Source: JAZTZP01 sp045637525
GTDB taxonomy: Bacteria; Bacillota; Clostridia; UBA1381
Direction of reading: 5' to 3'
Length of the DNA: 9,164 nt
Assembly (NCBI GenBank): GCA_045637525.1
Contig: JAZTZP010000063.1
Span: forward strand, 1-9,164
How positions within the stretch are numbered: the stretch's first letter is position 1; each line of letters starts with the position of its first letter. The notes below the pieces were generated by a model. The model did no database searches, was not told the DNA's origin, and worked only from the letters and a program-made list of their open reading frames with translations. The translations under genes were made by a program, and so were the position numbers. Shown piece by piece: positions 1-6,835 of this stretch.

Positions 1-203
1 TTGTCGCCTTGATAATCCAAAATCTCTCTTCGCAATTCTGTCAAAACACATTGAATTTTATTCTTTCAAAGTCCCTCTCAAGGAACTATTAATTTCGAAT
101 GTTTGTTAGCTCGTTACTAACTCTGACTTTTGTTCTTCGTATATGTTTTCCGAATAAACCGTCATAAAAAACTCAAATTTTGTTTGACAAGTTCGCACTG
201 TTT

Positions 204-303
204 ATTTTTCAATGTACAATCTTTAGATTGGATATTGAAACCGACAAAGTCGTCTTATTTTATTTTTTTAAAAGACTTTGTCCATTTTTCAATGTACAAT
301 CTT
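204..303. repeat. 20-bp direct repeat, two copies 80 bp apart
   Basis: ATTTTTCAATGTACAATCTT occurs at 204-223 and again, identically, at 284-303. On the minus strand each copy contains the boxA-like string TACATTGAAAAAT. The duplication lies inside the proposed rRNA leader, where repeated boxA elements are plausible. Confidence 0.85.
243..282. repeat. Inverted repeat (9-bp stem) between the two direct repeats
   Basis: GACAAAGTC (243-251) pairs with GACTTTGTC (274-282), leaving an A/T-rich loop of 22 bases. It lies between the two direct repeats and could fold as a hairpin in the leader RNA. It has no run of U on either strand, so it does not look like a terminator. Confidence 0.6.
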
Positions 304-347
304 AATTGTTTTACCAATTTTTACGCCATCTCATCGACAGCTTATTT

Positions 348-420
348 ATTATATCACATCTTTTTTGATTTGTCAATACCTTTTTTAAAATTTTTTAAAA
401 AATTTTTTTAAAAGTTTAAA
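348..420 (-). promoter_or_regulatory. Perfect sigma-A promoter with UP-element-like A/T tracts, firing leftward
   Basis: Read on the minus strand, the -35 is TTGACA (371-376) and the -10 is TATAAT (348-353), with a 17-base spacer. Both boxes match consensus exactly. Directly upstream, 379-417 is alternating A-tracts and T-tracts, as in the UP elements bound by the RNA polymerase alpha subunit at rRNA promoters. The start site should be near 341. It transcribes away from the 3D-protein gene, out of the window. Confidence 0.75.
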
Positions 421-453
421 TCCACGTCTTTCGACATGTTCAGATGCGGATTT
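410..453 (-). terminator. Possible terminator of the 3D-protein gene
   Basis: AAATCCACGTCT (418-429) pairs with AGATGCGGATTT (442-453), with one mismatch, one G-U pair and a 12-base loop. On the minus strand it follows the stop codon of the 3D gene by about 30 bases. Only a short CTTTT tract follows, so termination may be weak. It sits just upstream of the strong leftward promoter and may insulate it. Confidence 0.5.
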
Positions 454-482
454 TGATGTAACTTTATTATACCACTTTACTA

Positions 483-1565
483 TTATTCAAGAATATATAC
501 TTGAACTTTTTGTCTTCCAAACTTTTTCAGATTTGCATTTGTATCCTCAAAGCACAGATCTATCTTATTTCCCTTTATCGCACCGCCGACATCCCCGGCA
601 ACAGCCTCGCCATAGCCTTCAATATACAATCTCGTACCGAGCGGAATAACACGCTTATCAACAGCAACAATACCCTTTCTCGCTAAAGCTCCCGATGCCG
701 TTCTTGCATAGCCACCTGAAGAATTAAATGCAGAATATGCTGTTGCTGTCATCTCCATATGCTTTGTATATTTCAATCCGTTTATTGTCTTTGTTTCCGC
801 TGAAGCTTCATTCTTTATTGCCTTTGCCGAGGTTTTTACAGTCTTTTCAGGCACAGCCGTTGCTTTTGCTTTTTTGGTATCCTTACTTTCCTTTGTGCCT
901 TTTGCTATAATCTCTGCCACAGGCTCCTTCACCACGCTTCTGCTCACCTCTGTCTTTGAAGCTATTTCGGAATCATGGTAAACAATAGTATATTTTACCT
1001 CGCATACACCTTTTTCGCCCTTTGTTACTACCTTTGTTTTTCCCTTTTCCAGGGCAGCATCCTCAACATATTTTGTTTCAAAATCAATATACTCTCTCTC
1101 TGCTCTCTCTTCCTGCGATACAAGAGTAACTCTTATAACCATATGCTCAAACACCTTTGAATCAGGCGAAGGTGTTATCATATCGTTTTCGCCCGGCATA
1201 AGACCTGCCTCAAGAAGTGTTTCACTTACAGTTGCCTTTGTGGTGATAGCCGTTGCCATACGATCGTTATAGAAAATAGTAACAGGAATTCCTTTTGTTA
1301 TTGTAATATCTGCGCCATCCGTTACCTGATCGCCTCCGTCATGACTTTTCTTATCATAAACGCCTATCGCAATTCCTTCTTCATCTAAAAAATCTTTTAT
1401 TGTTTTCTGTCTTGTTTTAAAATTCTCTGTGGTTTTTGTTCCGCTGAAGTTGTCAACACGTGTAACGCTGACATTCTTCCCCGCGGTATCAAAAGCCGCT
1501 CCCATGCTTACCATACACATCACTATGCACATACCAAGGCATGTGACTGCTCTTTTAATTTTCAT
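483..1565 (-). CDS. Secreted DUF348-G5-3D cell-wall protein (YabE/RpfB-like)
   Basis: A 360-residue exported protein. Residues 1-24 form a signal peptide (MKIKR, then a hydrophobic stretch). Two DUF348 repeats follow (about 33-75 and 93-147), then a G5 domain (about 149-224), then a Lys/Ala/Thr-rich linker (225-260) and a C-terminal 3D domain (271-360). The three aspartates that name the 3D fold are visible at D303, D325 and D336 (in AVDKRVIPLG, AGDVGG and KIDLCF). The domain order matches Bacillus YabE and resembles RpfB. 3D domains share the double-psi barrel of MltA-type lytic transglycosylases, so I infer peptidoglycan cleavage during growth, spore formation or germination. The linker would span the wall. 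It has its own promoter and stands alone. The ribosome site AAAGG lies rather far (about 13 bases) from the ATG. The domain call is firm; activity and substrate are inferred. Confidence 0.9.
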   Translation of the reverse strand: MKIKRAVTCLGMCIVMCMVSMGAAFDTAGKNVSVTRVDNFSGTKTTENFKTRQKTIKDFLDEEGIAIGVYDKKSHDGGDQVTDGADITITKGIPVTIFYNDRMATAITTKATVSETLLEAGLMPGENDMITPSPDSKVFEHMVIRVTLVSQEERAEREYIDFETKYVEDAALEKGKTKVVTKGEKGVCEVKYTIVYHDSEIASKTEVSRSVVKEPVAEIIAKGTKESKDTKKAKATAVPEKTVKTSAKAIKNEASAETKTINGLKYTKHMEMTATAYSAFNSSGGYARTASGALARKGIVAVDKRVIPLGTRLYIEGYGEAVAGDVGGAIKGNKIDLCFEDTNANLKKFGRQKVQVYILE

Positions 1566-1713
1566 AACTGTTATACAACCTTTCTTTGCTTAAATCATTT
1601 GCATATCTTTATAATGCAAACCACGCAAATATTAATTTTTGTAACAAATATTTAATCATTATTAAAGCATTGTAATAGCAAAAAACCAATGTTTTCCCTA
1701 TGTTACTTTATCA

Positions 1714-1742
1714 ATTATACTACAAAACTGCAGATTTGTCAA
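1714..1742 (-). promoter_or_regulatory. Perfect sigma-A promoter of the 3D-protein gene, with a long leader
   Basis: On the minus strand, TTGACA (1737-1742) is 17 bases from TATAAT (1714-1719), giving a start near 1707 and a 5' leader of about 140 bases. The leader contains two 7-bp inverted repeats: TTTGCAT/ATGCAAA (1598-1604 with 1614-1620) and AAATATT/AATATTT (1627-1633 with 1647-1653). I could not match the leader to the c-di-AMP (ydaO) riboswitch that precedes similar genes elsewhere, since its conserved G-rich segments are absent. The rest of the 350-base gap (1566-1915) is A/T-rich with no supported gene. Confidence 0.85.
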
Positions 1743-1780
1743 TACCTTTATTACATTTTTATTTCACATATATTTCTATT

Positions 1781-1797
1781 TGTCAACAAAATGTTAC
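1781..1797 (+). promoter_or_regulatory. Possible WalR box upstream of the 3D-protein promoter
   Basis: TGTCAA-N5-TGTTAC (1781-1786 and 1792-1797) matches the published WalR pattern TGTWAH-N5-TGTWAH with one mismatch. It lies about 40 bases upstream of the -35. A second one-mismatch copy, TGTAAC-N5-TTTAAT, lies in the leader at 1640-1656. WalRK controls yabE/yocH-type wall hydrolase genes in Bacillus, so a link is plausible. In DNA this A/T-rich such matches also arise by chance. Confidence 0.25.
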
Positions 1798-1873
1798 AGC
1801 CAACGACAAAAATTTCACAACATATTGTGTTTTGAAGGAAAAAATTGTCTATATACAGTATATGAAAAAATTT

Positions 1874-1917
1874 TTAAAAAAATACAAACCGCCGTAAATT
1901 TTACGGCGGTTTGTATT
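1874..1917 (-). terminator. Strong terminator of the pot operon
   Basis: A perfect 17-bp stem, AATACAAACCGCCGTAA (1881-1897) with its complement at 1901-1917, has a 3-base loop. On the minus strand TTTTTTT (1880-1874) follows at once. The stem includes the first two bases of the potD TAA stop (1916-1918), so the operon ends with essentially no untranslated tail. The plus strand has no U-run, so this works in one direction only. Confidence 0.93.
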
Positions 1918-2953
1918 ATTGTGATTTAATCTTAGTCCAGAGTTCAGCACAGTATTTCTTTGTTTCCGGGGTCTGATATCTGAATATTTCACATTTTTCA
2001 CCCGATACATCCGGCACATATGCATCAATTCCCTTATATGTTGTATCACGCACAGTCTCAAAGGCACTTTTTACAGATGACGTATAGCCCACACACTCTG
2101 TATTAACAAGAGCATTTTCCTCATCAAGCATGAAGTTCATAAAGCTGTGTGCAAGATCTGTATTTTCACATTTCTTTGTCATAACCATTGCATCATACCA
2201 TATGTTTGTACCTTCTTCAGGTACGAAATAGTCAAGATCAGGATTTTCAGATATTATATATGCACCATCGCCCGAATAAACAACAGCCATAGACTTGTTA
2301 CCCGAAATCATATTATCTATTACATCATCGCCAACATATATAGGCTCCATTGTATCATTCTGATTTACAAGCCATTCATACGCCTTGTCAAGCTCTGCTG
2401 TATCCTCGGTATTTAAAGAATATCCAAGGTCTTTAAGTGCAATCATAAACGAATCACGTTCAGAGTCATACATATAAATATCGCCCTTATATTTTTCGTT
2501 TAAAAGCAATTCCCAGCCGGTTAAGTCAGCCTCATCCACAACAGTCGTATCATATAAAATTCCGACACTGCCCCAGAAATACGGCACCGAATACTCATTG
2601 CCGGGGTCATATTCCTTGTCCATAACCTCATCCATCAAATTCGACTTATTTGGTATCTTTGACCAGTCAATTTTCTGAAGCAGATTTTCCTTTATAAGTC
2701 TCTCTATCATATAATCTGACGGTATAATAACATCATACATCTCACCACTGCTTATTTTGGTATACATAGACTCATTCGAGTCAAAAGTTTCATATATAAG
2801 CTTACAGTCAAACTCATCTTCAAATTTTGTAATAAGACTTTCATCTATATACTCACCGGCATTATACACCTTAAGCACAGGCTTACTCTCACCACACGAG
2901 CTAAACACCGCTACCCCCATACATACTGTTAAAACCGTAATTATTTTTTTCAT
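1916..2953 (-). CDS. potD: PotD, polyamine-binding lipoprotein of the ABC importer
   Basis: A 345-residue lipoprotein that captures spermidine/putrescine outside the membrane and delivers it to PotBC. The signal peptide ends in the lipobox VFSSC, with the lipidated cysteine at C20. The family pattern is clear along the whole length (E. coli PotD is 348 residues): YETFDSNESMYTKI near 55-67, PSDYM at 78-82 (S79 and Y81 match ligand-site residues), the PYFWGSVGI segment at 124-132, ERDSFM at 165-170, WYDA at 252-255 (W252, D254) and VGY at 288-290. One pocket residue is odd. The usual YNW near the mature N terminus reads YNA (A32), removing a tryptophan that stacks on the ligand in E. coli PotD. 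The gene is last in the operon, 24 bases after potC, with AGGGAGA upstream of the ATG. Exact polyamine preference cannot be read from this. Confidence 0.95.
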   Translation of the reverse strand: MKKIITVLTVCMGVAVFSSCGESKPVLKVYNAGEYIDESLITKFEDEFDCKLIYETFDSNESMYTKISSGEMYDVIIPSDYMIERLIKENLLQKIDWSKIPNKSNLMDEVMDKEYDPGNEYSVPYFWGSVGILYDTTVVDEADLTGWELLLNEKYKGDIYMYDSERDSFMIALKDLGYSLNTEDTAELDKAYEWLVNQNDTMEPIYVGDDVIDNMISGNKSMAVVYSGDGAYIISENPDLDYFVPEEGTNIWYDAMVMTKKCENTDLAHSFMNFMLDEENALVNTECVGYTSSVKSAFETVRDTTYKGIDAYVPDVSGEKCEIFRYQTPETKKYCAELWTKIKSQ

Positions 2954-2977
2954 TTACCATTCTCCCTTCCAAAAACC

Positions 2978-3763
2978 TTATATTTTTTTACGCTTTATTC
3001 TCGGCACTACAAAATTCACCATAACAAGTGCCGTTATAATCACAACAATAAGCACCGTTGACAATGCATTTATAGTTGGATTTGTTCTTTTTGTCATGTT
3101 GTAAACAATAATTGATATATTCATCACACCGTTTCCGGTTATGAAATATGATATTACGAAATCGTCTATCGACATAGTAAACGCAAGCAGCGTACCGGCA
3201 AAAATACCCGGCTTAATCATAGGTATAATAACCTTCGTAAGCGCCTGCCAGGGCGTCGCCCCGAGGTCCATCGCAGCGTTTGCAACGCTTGCATCAAGCG
3301 CCTTCACTCTCGGATAAACGCTCGTTATAACATACGGCGTACAAAACATTATATGAGCAATCAGCATTGTAGCATAGCCCTTTTGGATTTTAAGTGCCGC
3401 AAACATAATCATAATTCCTATGGCAGTTACTATTTCAGGATTCATAATAGGCATATTGTTTACATTCAAAAGCCATTCGCGCATTATTTTCTTATTTCCC
3501 GCAAGACCTATCGCCGTAAACGTGCCGAGAATTGTAGACACAACGGTTGCAATAAGCGCAATCGATACCGATACATAAACAGCCGACATAATTTCCCTGT
3601 TTTCTATAAGAGCGCTGTACCACCGCATCGAAAAACCGGTGAAGTGAGTGAGCGATTTTGAAGAATTAAACGAGAAAAACATCGTCACCAGAATCGGCAG
3701 ATAAAAGAAGGTGAAGCATAAGAACACGTATAAATACGCCGGCATCTTAGATAATCTTTTCAT
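2978..3763 (-). CDS. potC: PotC, polyamine ABC transporter permease
   Basis: A 261-residue integral membrane protein (E. coli PotC is 264) forming half of the transport channel with PotB. The N terminus (residues 8-32) is a long hydrophobic helix, and further membrane segments lie near 59-88, 110-125, 130-150, 185-205 and 233-254. The cytoplasmic EAA loop that docks on the ATPase is seen as NAAMDLGAT...IKPG (about 162-186). The ATG lies 4 bases after the potB stop. Its ribosome site AAGGGGGA is inside the last codons of potB, so translation is probably coupled. The protein ends in a basic tail (RIKRKK). Confidence 0.95.
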   Translation of the reverse strand: MKRLSKMPAYLYVFLCFTFFYLPILVTMFFSFNSSKSLTHFTGFSMRWYSALIENREIMSAVYVSVSIALIATVVSTILGTFTAIGLAGNKKIMREWLLNVNNMPIMNPEIVTAIGIMIMFAALKIQKGYATMLIAHIMFCTPYVITSVYPRVKALDASVANAAMDLGATPWQALTKVIIPMIKPGIFAGTLLAFTMSIDDFVISYFITGNGVMNISIIVYNMTKRTNPTINALSTVLIVVIITALVMVNFVVPRIKRKKI

Positions 3764-3767
3764 ATGC

Positions 3768-4586
3768 TCAGTCCCCCTTAACTTCCACTTTTTTCATCAG
3801 TCTTACCGCAAAAAGAATTATAACCGCCAGAACAAGCGACAATGCGCTTCCGAAGTTCCAGTCACCTACCGAAATAAACTGATTTTCTATCAGGTTACCG
3901 ACAAGTGTATACTGTCCGCCACCCAAAAGCTTTGGTATAACGAACGTTGAAATAGCGGGTAAAAATACCATTATTATTCCGTTTATAACGCCCGGCAATG
4001 AAAGCTTAAAGGTAACTCTGAAAAATGTCTGTATTTTATTTGCCCCAAGGTCATATGACGCTTCAACATAAGACTTATCCATCTTAGACAGCGAATTATG
4101 TATAGGAATTATCATAAACGGCAGAAAGTTACACACAAGTCCGAGTATAACGGAAAAGTCTGTATACATAAGCGACACAGGCTCAAACCCTAAAAACTTA
4201 AGCAAGGAGTTTAATAATCCGTTATCGGATAATATGCTTATCCATGCATATGTGCGAAGCAGCATATTTATCCAGGTCGGTATCGTTACAAGCATTATAA
4301 GTATATTTTGCGTTTTCTCCTTAAAAAGAGAAATTATATACGCAAGAGTATATCCCAGCACAAGGCAGATGGCGACGGTTATAAGACCGAGCCGTATACT
4401 CCTTGCAAACACCTCAAGATATACACTTTCCGCAAACCGCATAAAATTGTCAAATGTAAATGATATTGTTAAAACGGAATTTCCGCTTGAGGTAAACGCA
4501 TAAATAAATATCATAAACAGCGGTATTACAATTATTAAAAACGACCATACAAGATAAGGTCCTACAAGCTTCTTAAAGTGCCTCAT
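3768..4586 (-). CDS. potB: PotB, polyamine ABC transporter permease
   Basis: A 272-residue membrane protein and partner of PotC. It shows the RTYAW motif (about 111-115) typical of PotB, and the EAA loop EASYDLGAN...LPG from about residue 175, which contacts PotA. Start choice: the longest reading frame begins with GTG at 4595, but no ribosome site is correctly placed before it. The ATG at 4586 overlaps the potA TGA stop as ATGA and has GGGGTGG five bases upstream, so I use it. ATGA overlaps commonly mean coupled translation, which would keep PotA and PotB in balance. Confidence 0.94.
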   Translation of the reverse strand: MRHFKKLVGPYLVWSFLIIVIPLFMIFIYAFTSSGNSVLTISFTFDNFMRFAESVYLEVFARSIRLGLITVAICLVLGYTLAYIISLFKEKTQNILIMLVTIPTWINMLLRTYAWISILSDNGLLNSLLKFLGFEPVSLMYTDFSVILGLVCNFLPFMIIPIHNSLSKMDKSYVEASYDLGANKIQTFFRVTFKLSLPGVINGIIMVFLPAISTFVIPKLLGGGQYTLVGNLIENQFISVGDWNFGSALSLVLAVIILFAVRLMKKVEVKGD

Positions 4587-5629
4587 GATGTCCACCCCAT
4601 AGTATACATAACGTGAATATCTTCGGGGTTAAATGCAAGTCCTACCTCTATTCCGGGTTCATGATAGTCTGTTGTATGAATTATATAATTTCTTTCCGGC
4701 GTTTCTACCGTTATCTCATAGTGAACACCGCGAAACACCACAGAAATAACCGTACCCTTAAGCGGAGACTTATCCGCAGATATTATATCTATATCCTCCG
4801 GACGAAGAACTACCTCAACATCCTCTTCCGGCTTAAATCCTTTATCCACACACACAAACTCTATATTATCAAAACGCACAAGACAGTCATGCACCATATT
4901 TCCGGGTATAATGTTTGAATCACCGATAAAAGAGGCAACAAATCTGTTTTCAGGCTCATTGTATATGTCAATAGGCGAGCCTATCTGCTGAATTTCGCCG
5001 TCGTTTAAAACAACAACCGTATCAGACATAGAAAGCGCTTCCTCCTGGTCGTGAGTAACGAATATAAACGTTATTCCTACCTCTTTCTGAATCTTCTTAA
5101 GCTCCGTCTGCATCTCCTTACGAAGCTTTGCATCCAAAGCACCCAAAGGCTCGTCAAGCAAAAGCACCTTCGGCTCATTAACGAGAGCACGAGCTATCGC
5201 AACACGCTGTTGCTGACCGCCCGAAAGAGATGTTACATCACGTTTCTCAAACCCCTGAAGCCCTACCAGCTCAAGCATTTTTGCAACCTTTTGTTCCACA
5301 ACGCTTTTATCCGTTTTCTTTATCGTAAGTCCGAATGCGATATTATCAAACACATTCAGATGTGGAAACAGTGCATATTTCTGAAACACAGTATTAACCT
5401 CACGTTTATACGGTGGCAACGATGATATTTCTATGCCGTTAAACAAAATCTCACCCTCGTCCGGCTCCTCAAATCCGGCTATGATTCTGAGTATTGTAGT
5501 CTTACCGCAACCGGACGGACCCAAAAGCGTTAAAAACTCATTCTCATGAATATTAAGATCAAGACCTTTTAAAATCTGCTGATCGTCAAAGGTTTTTGTG
5601 ATACGCTTAAGTTCGATAATATTATCCAT
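4583..5629 (-). CDS. potA: PotA, polyamine ABC transporter ATPase
   Basis: A 348-residue ATPase that powers the PotBCD importer from the cytoplasmic face. All nucleotide-binding motifs are intact: Walker A GPSGCGKTT (37-45), Q-loop Q83, signature LSGGQQQR (135-142), Walker B VLLLDEP (155-161, with catalytic E160), D-loop GALD (163-166) and switch H193 in THDQ. After about residue 235 comes a C-terminal TOBE-type domain, common in this subfamily, for regulation or substrate sensing. The family as a whole includes other substrates, but the flanking potBCD makes polyamine the firm reading. It starts 30 bases after the regulator gene stop, with AAAGGAAG as ribosome site, and overlaps the potB start. 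Confidence 0.96.
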   Translation of the reverse strand: MDNIIELKRITKTFDDQQILKGLDLNIHENEFLTLLGPSGCGKTTILRIIAGFEEPDEGEILFNGIEISSLPPYKREVNTVFQKYALFPHLNVFDNIAFGLTIKKTDKSVVEQKVAKMLELVGLQGFEKRDVTSLSGGQQQRVAIARALVNEPKVLLLDEPLGALDAKLRKEMQTELKKIQKEVGITFIFVTHDQEEALSMSDTVVVLNDGEIQQIGSPIDIYNEPENRFVASFIGDSNIIPGNMVHDCLVRFDNIEFVCVDKGFKPEEDVEVVLRPEDIDIISADKSPLKGTVISVVFRGVHYEITVETPERNYIIHTTDYHEPGIEVGLAFNPEDIHVMYTMGWTS

Positions 5630-5659
5630 TTATTACTTCCTTTCCAAGAACAGTTTTTA

Positions 5660-6193
5660 TCAAAAGAACGGTGGCGTCGACACCCATATAACCTCTGCCG
5701 GACGCTCATCTGTATTTTCCAGATAATACGGCTCGTTGCATCTGACATAAAAGGATTCGCCTTTTAAAACCTTATGTCGCTCCAAACCATATACCAGTGT
5801 AATCTTACCCTTTACAACATATCCGAAATCCTCTCCGTCATGAGGCGGTATAACCTGCGACTCCGCTCCCGGATTTATCGTAATTCTTATAGGTTCACTT
5901 TGATTTTTCTGAGCATTTGGAACAAGATAGCTTATTGTATAGCCGTCCTGTTCATTTATAAAGTAATCTTTTGTCGTAAATACAAGCTTGCCCTCCTCGT
6001 TATCAGAAAAAAAGTCGTTAAGCGACGAGCCTAAAACCTCTAATAAATCCTCTAAAGTTGATATCGACGGAGAACAGTTATTGTTTTCCACCTGTGACAA
6101 AAATCCCTTTGACAGCTCGCATCTGTTTGACAAATCTTCAAGTGTAAGCTGATTCTTTAACCGAAGCCGTTTAAGCTTCCTGCCTATATCCAT
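5660..6193 (-). CDS. XRE-cupin transcriptional regulator, first gene of the pot operon
   Basis: A 177-residue regulator. Residues 6-60 form an XRE/Cro helix-turn-helix (LTLEDLSNRCELSKGFLSQ, then ENN and SPSISTLEDL). Residues 103-172 form a cupin barrel (PPHDGEDFGYVVKG and later GESFYV...PYYLEN). The layout matches PuuR, the putrescine-responsive repressor, and regulators often found first in Firmicutes pot operons. I infer that the cupin senses polyamine and that the protein controls its own operon. Only one histidine (H118) of the classic metal site is kept, and the histidine of the second cupin motif reads tyrosine (Y156), so metal binding may be lost. AAGGGG lies six bases before the ATG. 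Whether it represses or activates cannot be read here. Confidence 0.9.
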   Translation of the reverse strand: MDIGRKLKRLRLKNQLTLEDLSNRCELSKGFLSQVENNNCSPSISTLEDLLEVLGSSLNDFFSDNEEGKLVFTTKDYFINEQDGYTISYLVPNAQKNQSEPIRITINPGAESQVIPPHDGEDFGYVVKGKITLVYGLERHKVLKGESFYVRCNEPYYLENTDERPAEVIWVSTPPFF

Positions 6194-6210
6194 AATAATC
6201 CCCTTAATTT

Positions 6211-6258
6211 TAGAAATATAAAACTTTTTTTTTATTTTAAATAAACTTTCAATTTCTA
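6211..6258. repeat. Inverted repeat, possible operator of the pot operon
   Basis: TAGAAAT (6211-6217) is repeated in inverse at 6252-6258 (ATTTCTA). The second arm touches the -10 box and the expected start point; the first lies just upstream of the ribosome site. The spacer is A/T only. This could be an operator for the XRE-cupin protein or chance symmetry in A/T-rich DNA. Confidence 0.3.
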
Positions 6259-6286
6259 TTATACATTAATTCACAAAAATAATCAA
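6258..6286 (-). promoter_or_regulatory. Sigma-A promoter of the regulator-potABCD operon
   Basis: On the minus strand, TTGATT (6281-6286) is 17 bases from a perfect TATAAT (6258-6263). The start is expected near 6251, giving a leader of about 58 bases. The -35 is weaker than that of the other promoters here, as expected for a regulated operon. Confidence 0.75.
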
Positions 6287-6291
6287 GTAGT

Positions 6292-6320
6292 TTGACAAAA
6301 AAATATTATACAAATATATA
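6292..6320 (+). promoter_or_regulatory. Possible distal plus-strand promoter toward rnpB
   Basis: TTGACA (6292-6297) is followed after 17 bases by TATATA (6315-6320). A separate TATAAT at 6334-6339 has no good -35. No gene lies between here and rnpB, so if active this would give a longer RNase P RNA precursor. It overlaps the upstream region of the divergent pot promoter. Confidence 0.35.
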
Positions 6321-6396
6321 TATATTGTTATTGTATAATTTTAATAGGTTTTAACATACGAGGGTAAATTTATCTGAAAAACTCACTCGAAGGCTC

Positions 6397-6425
6397 TTGA
6401 CAAACAAATAGTTTCATGCTAAAAT
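6397..6425 (+). promoter_or_regulatory. Promoter of rnpB
   Basis: TTGACA (6397-6402), a 17-base spacer, then TAAAAT (6420-6425), preceded by TGC as an extended -10. The start at about 6432-6433 coincides with the first base-paired residues of RNase P RNA. Confidence 0.88.
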
Positions 6426-6432
6426 ATATCCA

Positions 6433-6780
6433 TTGAGTAAGTCAGGCGATCGCGCTTACATGACCGAAAGGCGGTAAGTGAGGAAAGTCCGGGCTCCACA
6501 GAGCAAGGGTGCCGGCTAACGGCCGGTGGAGGCGACTCCAAGGATAGTGCAACAGAAAATAAATGCCTCGGTTTTCCGGGGCGATTGTGGAAATGTGCGG
6601 TAAGAGCGCACAGGGATGATGGCAACTGAATTCCCGTGTAAACCCCACCCGGAGCAACACCTGTCAGGAATGGTTAAGCCTGCTCGGCTTTTGTCCGCCA
6701 TGGTGGCTTAAGGCGTATGGCAACATACGTTAAAGATAGATGATCGCCCGATACAGAACCCGGCTTACAGACTTGCTCAC
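6433..6780 (+). ncRNA. rnpB: RNase P RNA, bacterial type A
   Basis: This is the catalytic RNA that removes the 5' leader from tRNA precursors. The ends pair: GAGTAAGTC (6435-6443) with GACTTGCTC (6770-6778) gives helix P1, and GGCGATC (6445-6451) with GATCGCC (6742-6748) gives P2. Conserved core strings are present in order: GAGGAAAGTCCGGGCTC (6480-6496), ACAGAAA (6552-6558), GGTAAGAGCGCA (6599-6610), ACCCGGAGCAA near 6646-6656, GATAGATGATCGCC (6735-6748) and ACAGAACCCGGCTTAC (6754-6769). The overall form fits type A rather than the type B of Bacillus, which agrees with a clostridial host. It has its own promoter and terminator and is the main plus-strand gene here. Open frames on the other strand over this RNA are coincidental. 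Confidence 0.97.
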
Positions 6781-6794
6781 ATTTGAATATTATC

Positions 6795-6827
6795 CGGGGC
6801 TGTTCAATAGTGAACAGCCCCGTTTTT
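6795..6827 (+). terminator. Terminator of rnpB
   Basis: CGGGGCTGTTCA (6795-6806) pairs perfectly with TGAACAGCCCCG (6811-6822) around a 4-base loop, followed by TTTTT (6823-6827). A classic intrinsic terminator 15 bases after the RNA 3' end. Confidence 0.97.
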
Positions 6828-6835
6828 ATCTTTTA

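Larger units (their letters stand above)
1..341 (-). other. Probable leader of an rRNA operon lying left of the window
   Basis: I see no convincing protein gene here on either strand. On the minus strand, downstream of a very strong promoter, the sequence carries three boxA-like motifs: GTACATTGAAAAAT near 206-219 and again near 286-299, and GACTTTGAAAGAAT near 60-73. Motifs of the form CTTTGAAAACTRAA are known from the leaders and spacers of Firmicutes rRNA operons, where they serve antitermination and processing. The second copy continues into AAACAGTGCGAAC, which also resembles such spacers. From this I infer that the transcript enters a 16S gene left of base 1. No rRNA sequence is inside the window, so this rests on promoter strength and motif resemblance. 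An alternative is the leader of a tRNA cluster or another highly expressed gene. Confidence 0.45.

Noticed and set aside
130..411. 93-residue plus-strand ORF
   Set aside because: No ribosome site, composition dominated by Phe/Leu/Ser from A/T-rich DNA, and it runs over the promoter, UP tract and repeats of the opposite strand.
470..498. Second leftward promoter (TATAAT at 470-475)
   Set aside because: The nearest -35-like TTGAAT is only 13 bases away and other spacings give no -35, so I do not count it, though tandem rRNA promoters are common.
1566..1707. c-di-AMP (ydaO) riboswitch in the 3D-gene leader
   Set aside because: Such riboswitches often precede similar wall genes, but the conserved G-rich core segments are missing; only two small A/T-rich hairpins are present.
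6419..6701. Three overlapping minus-strand ORFs
   Set aside because: They lie antisense over rnpB, whose RNA structure explains the sequence; their proteins are Pro/Arg/Cys-rich with no recognisable domain.
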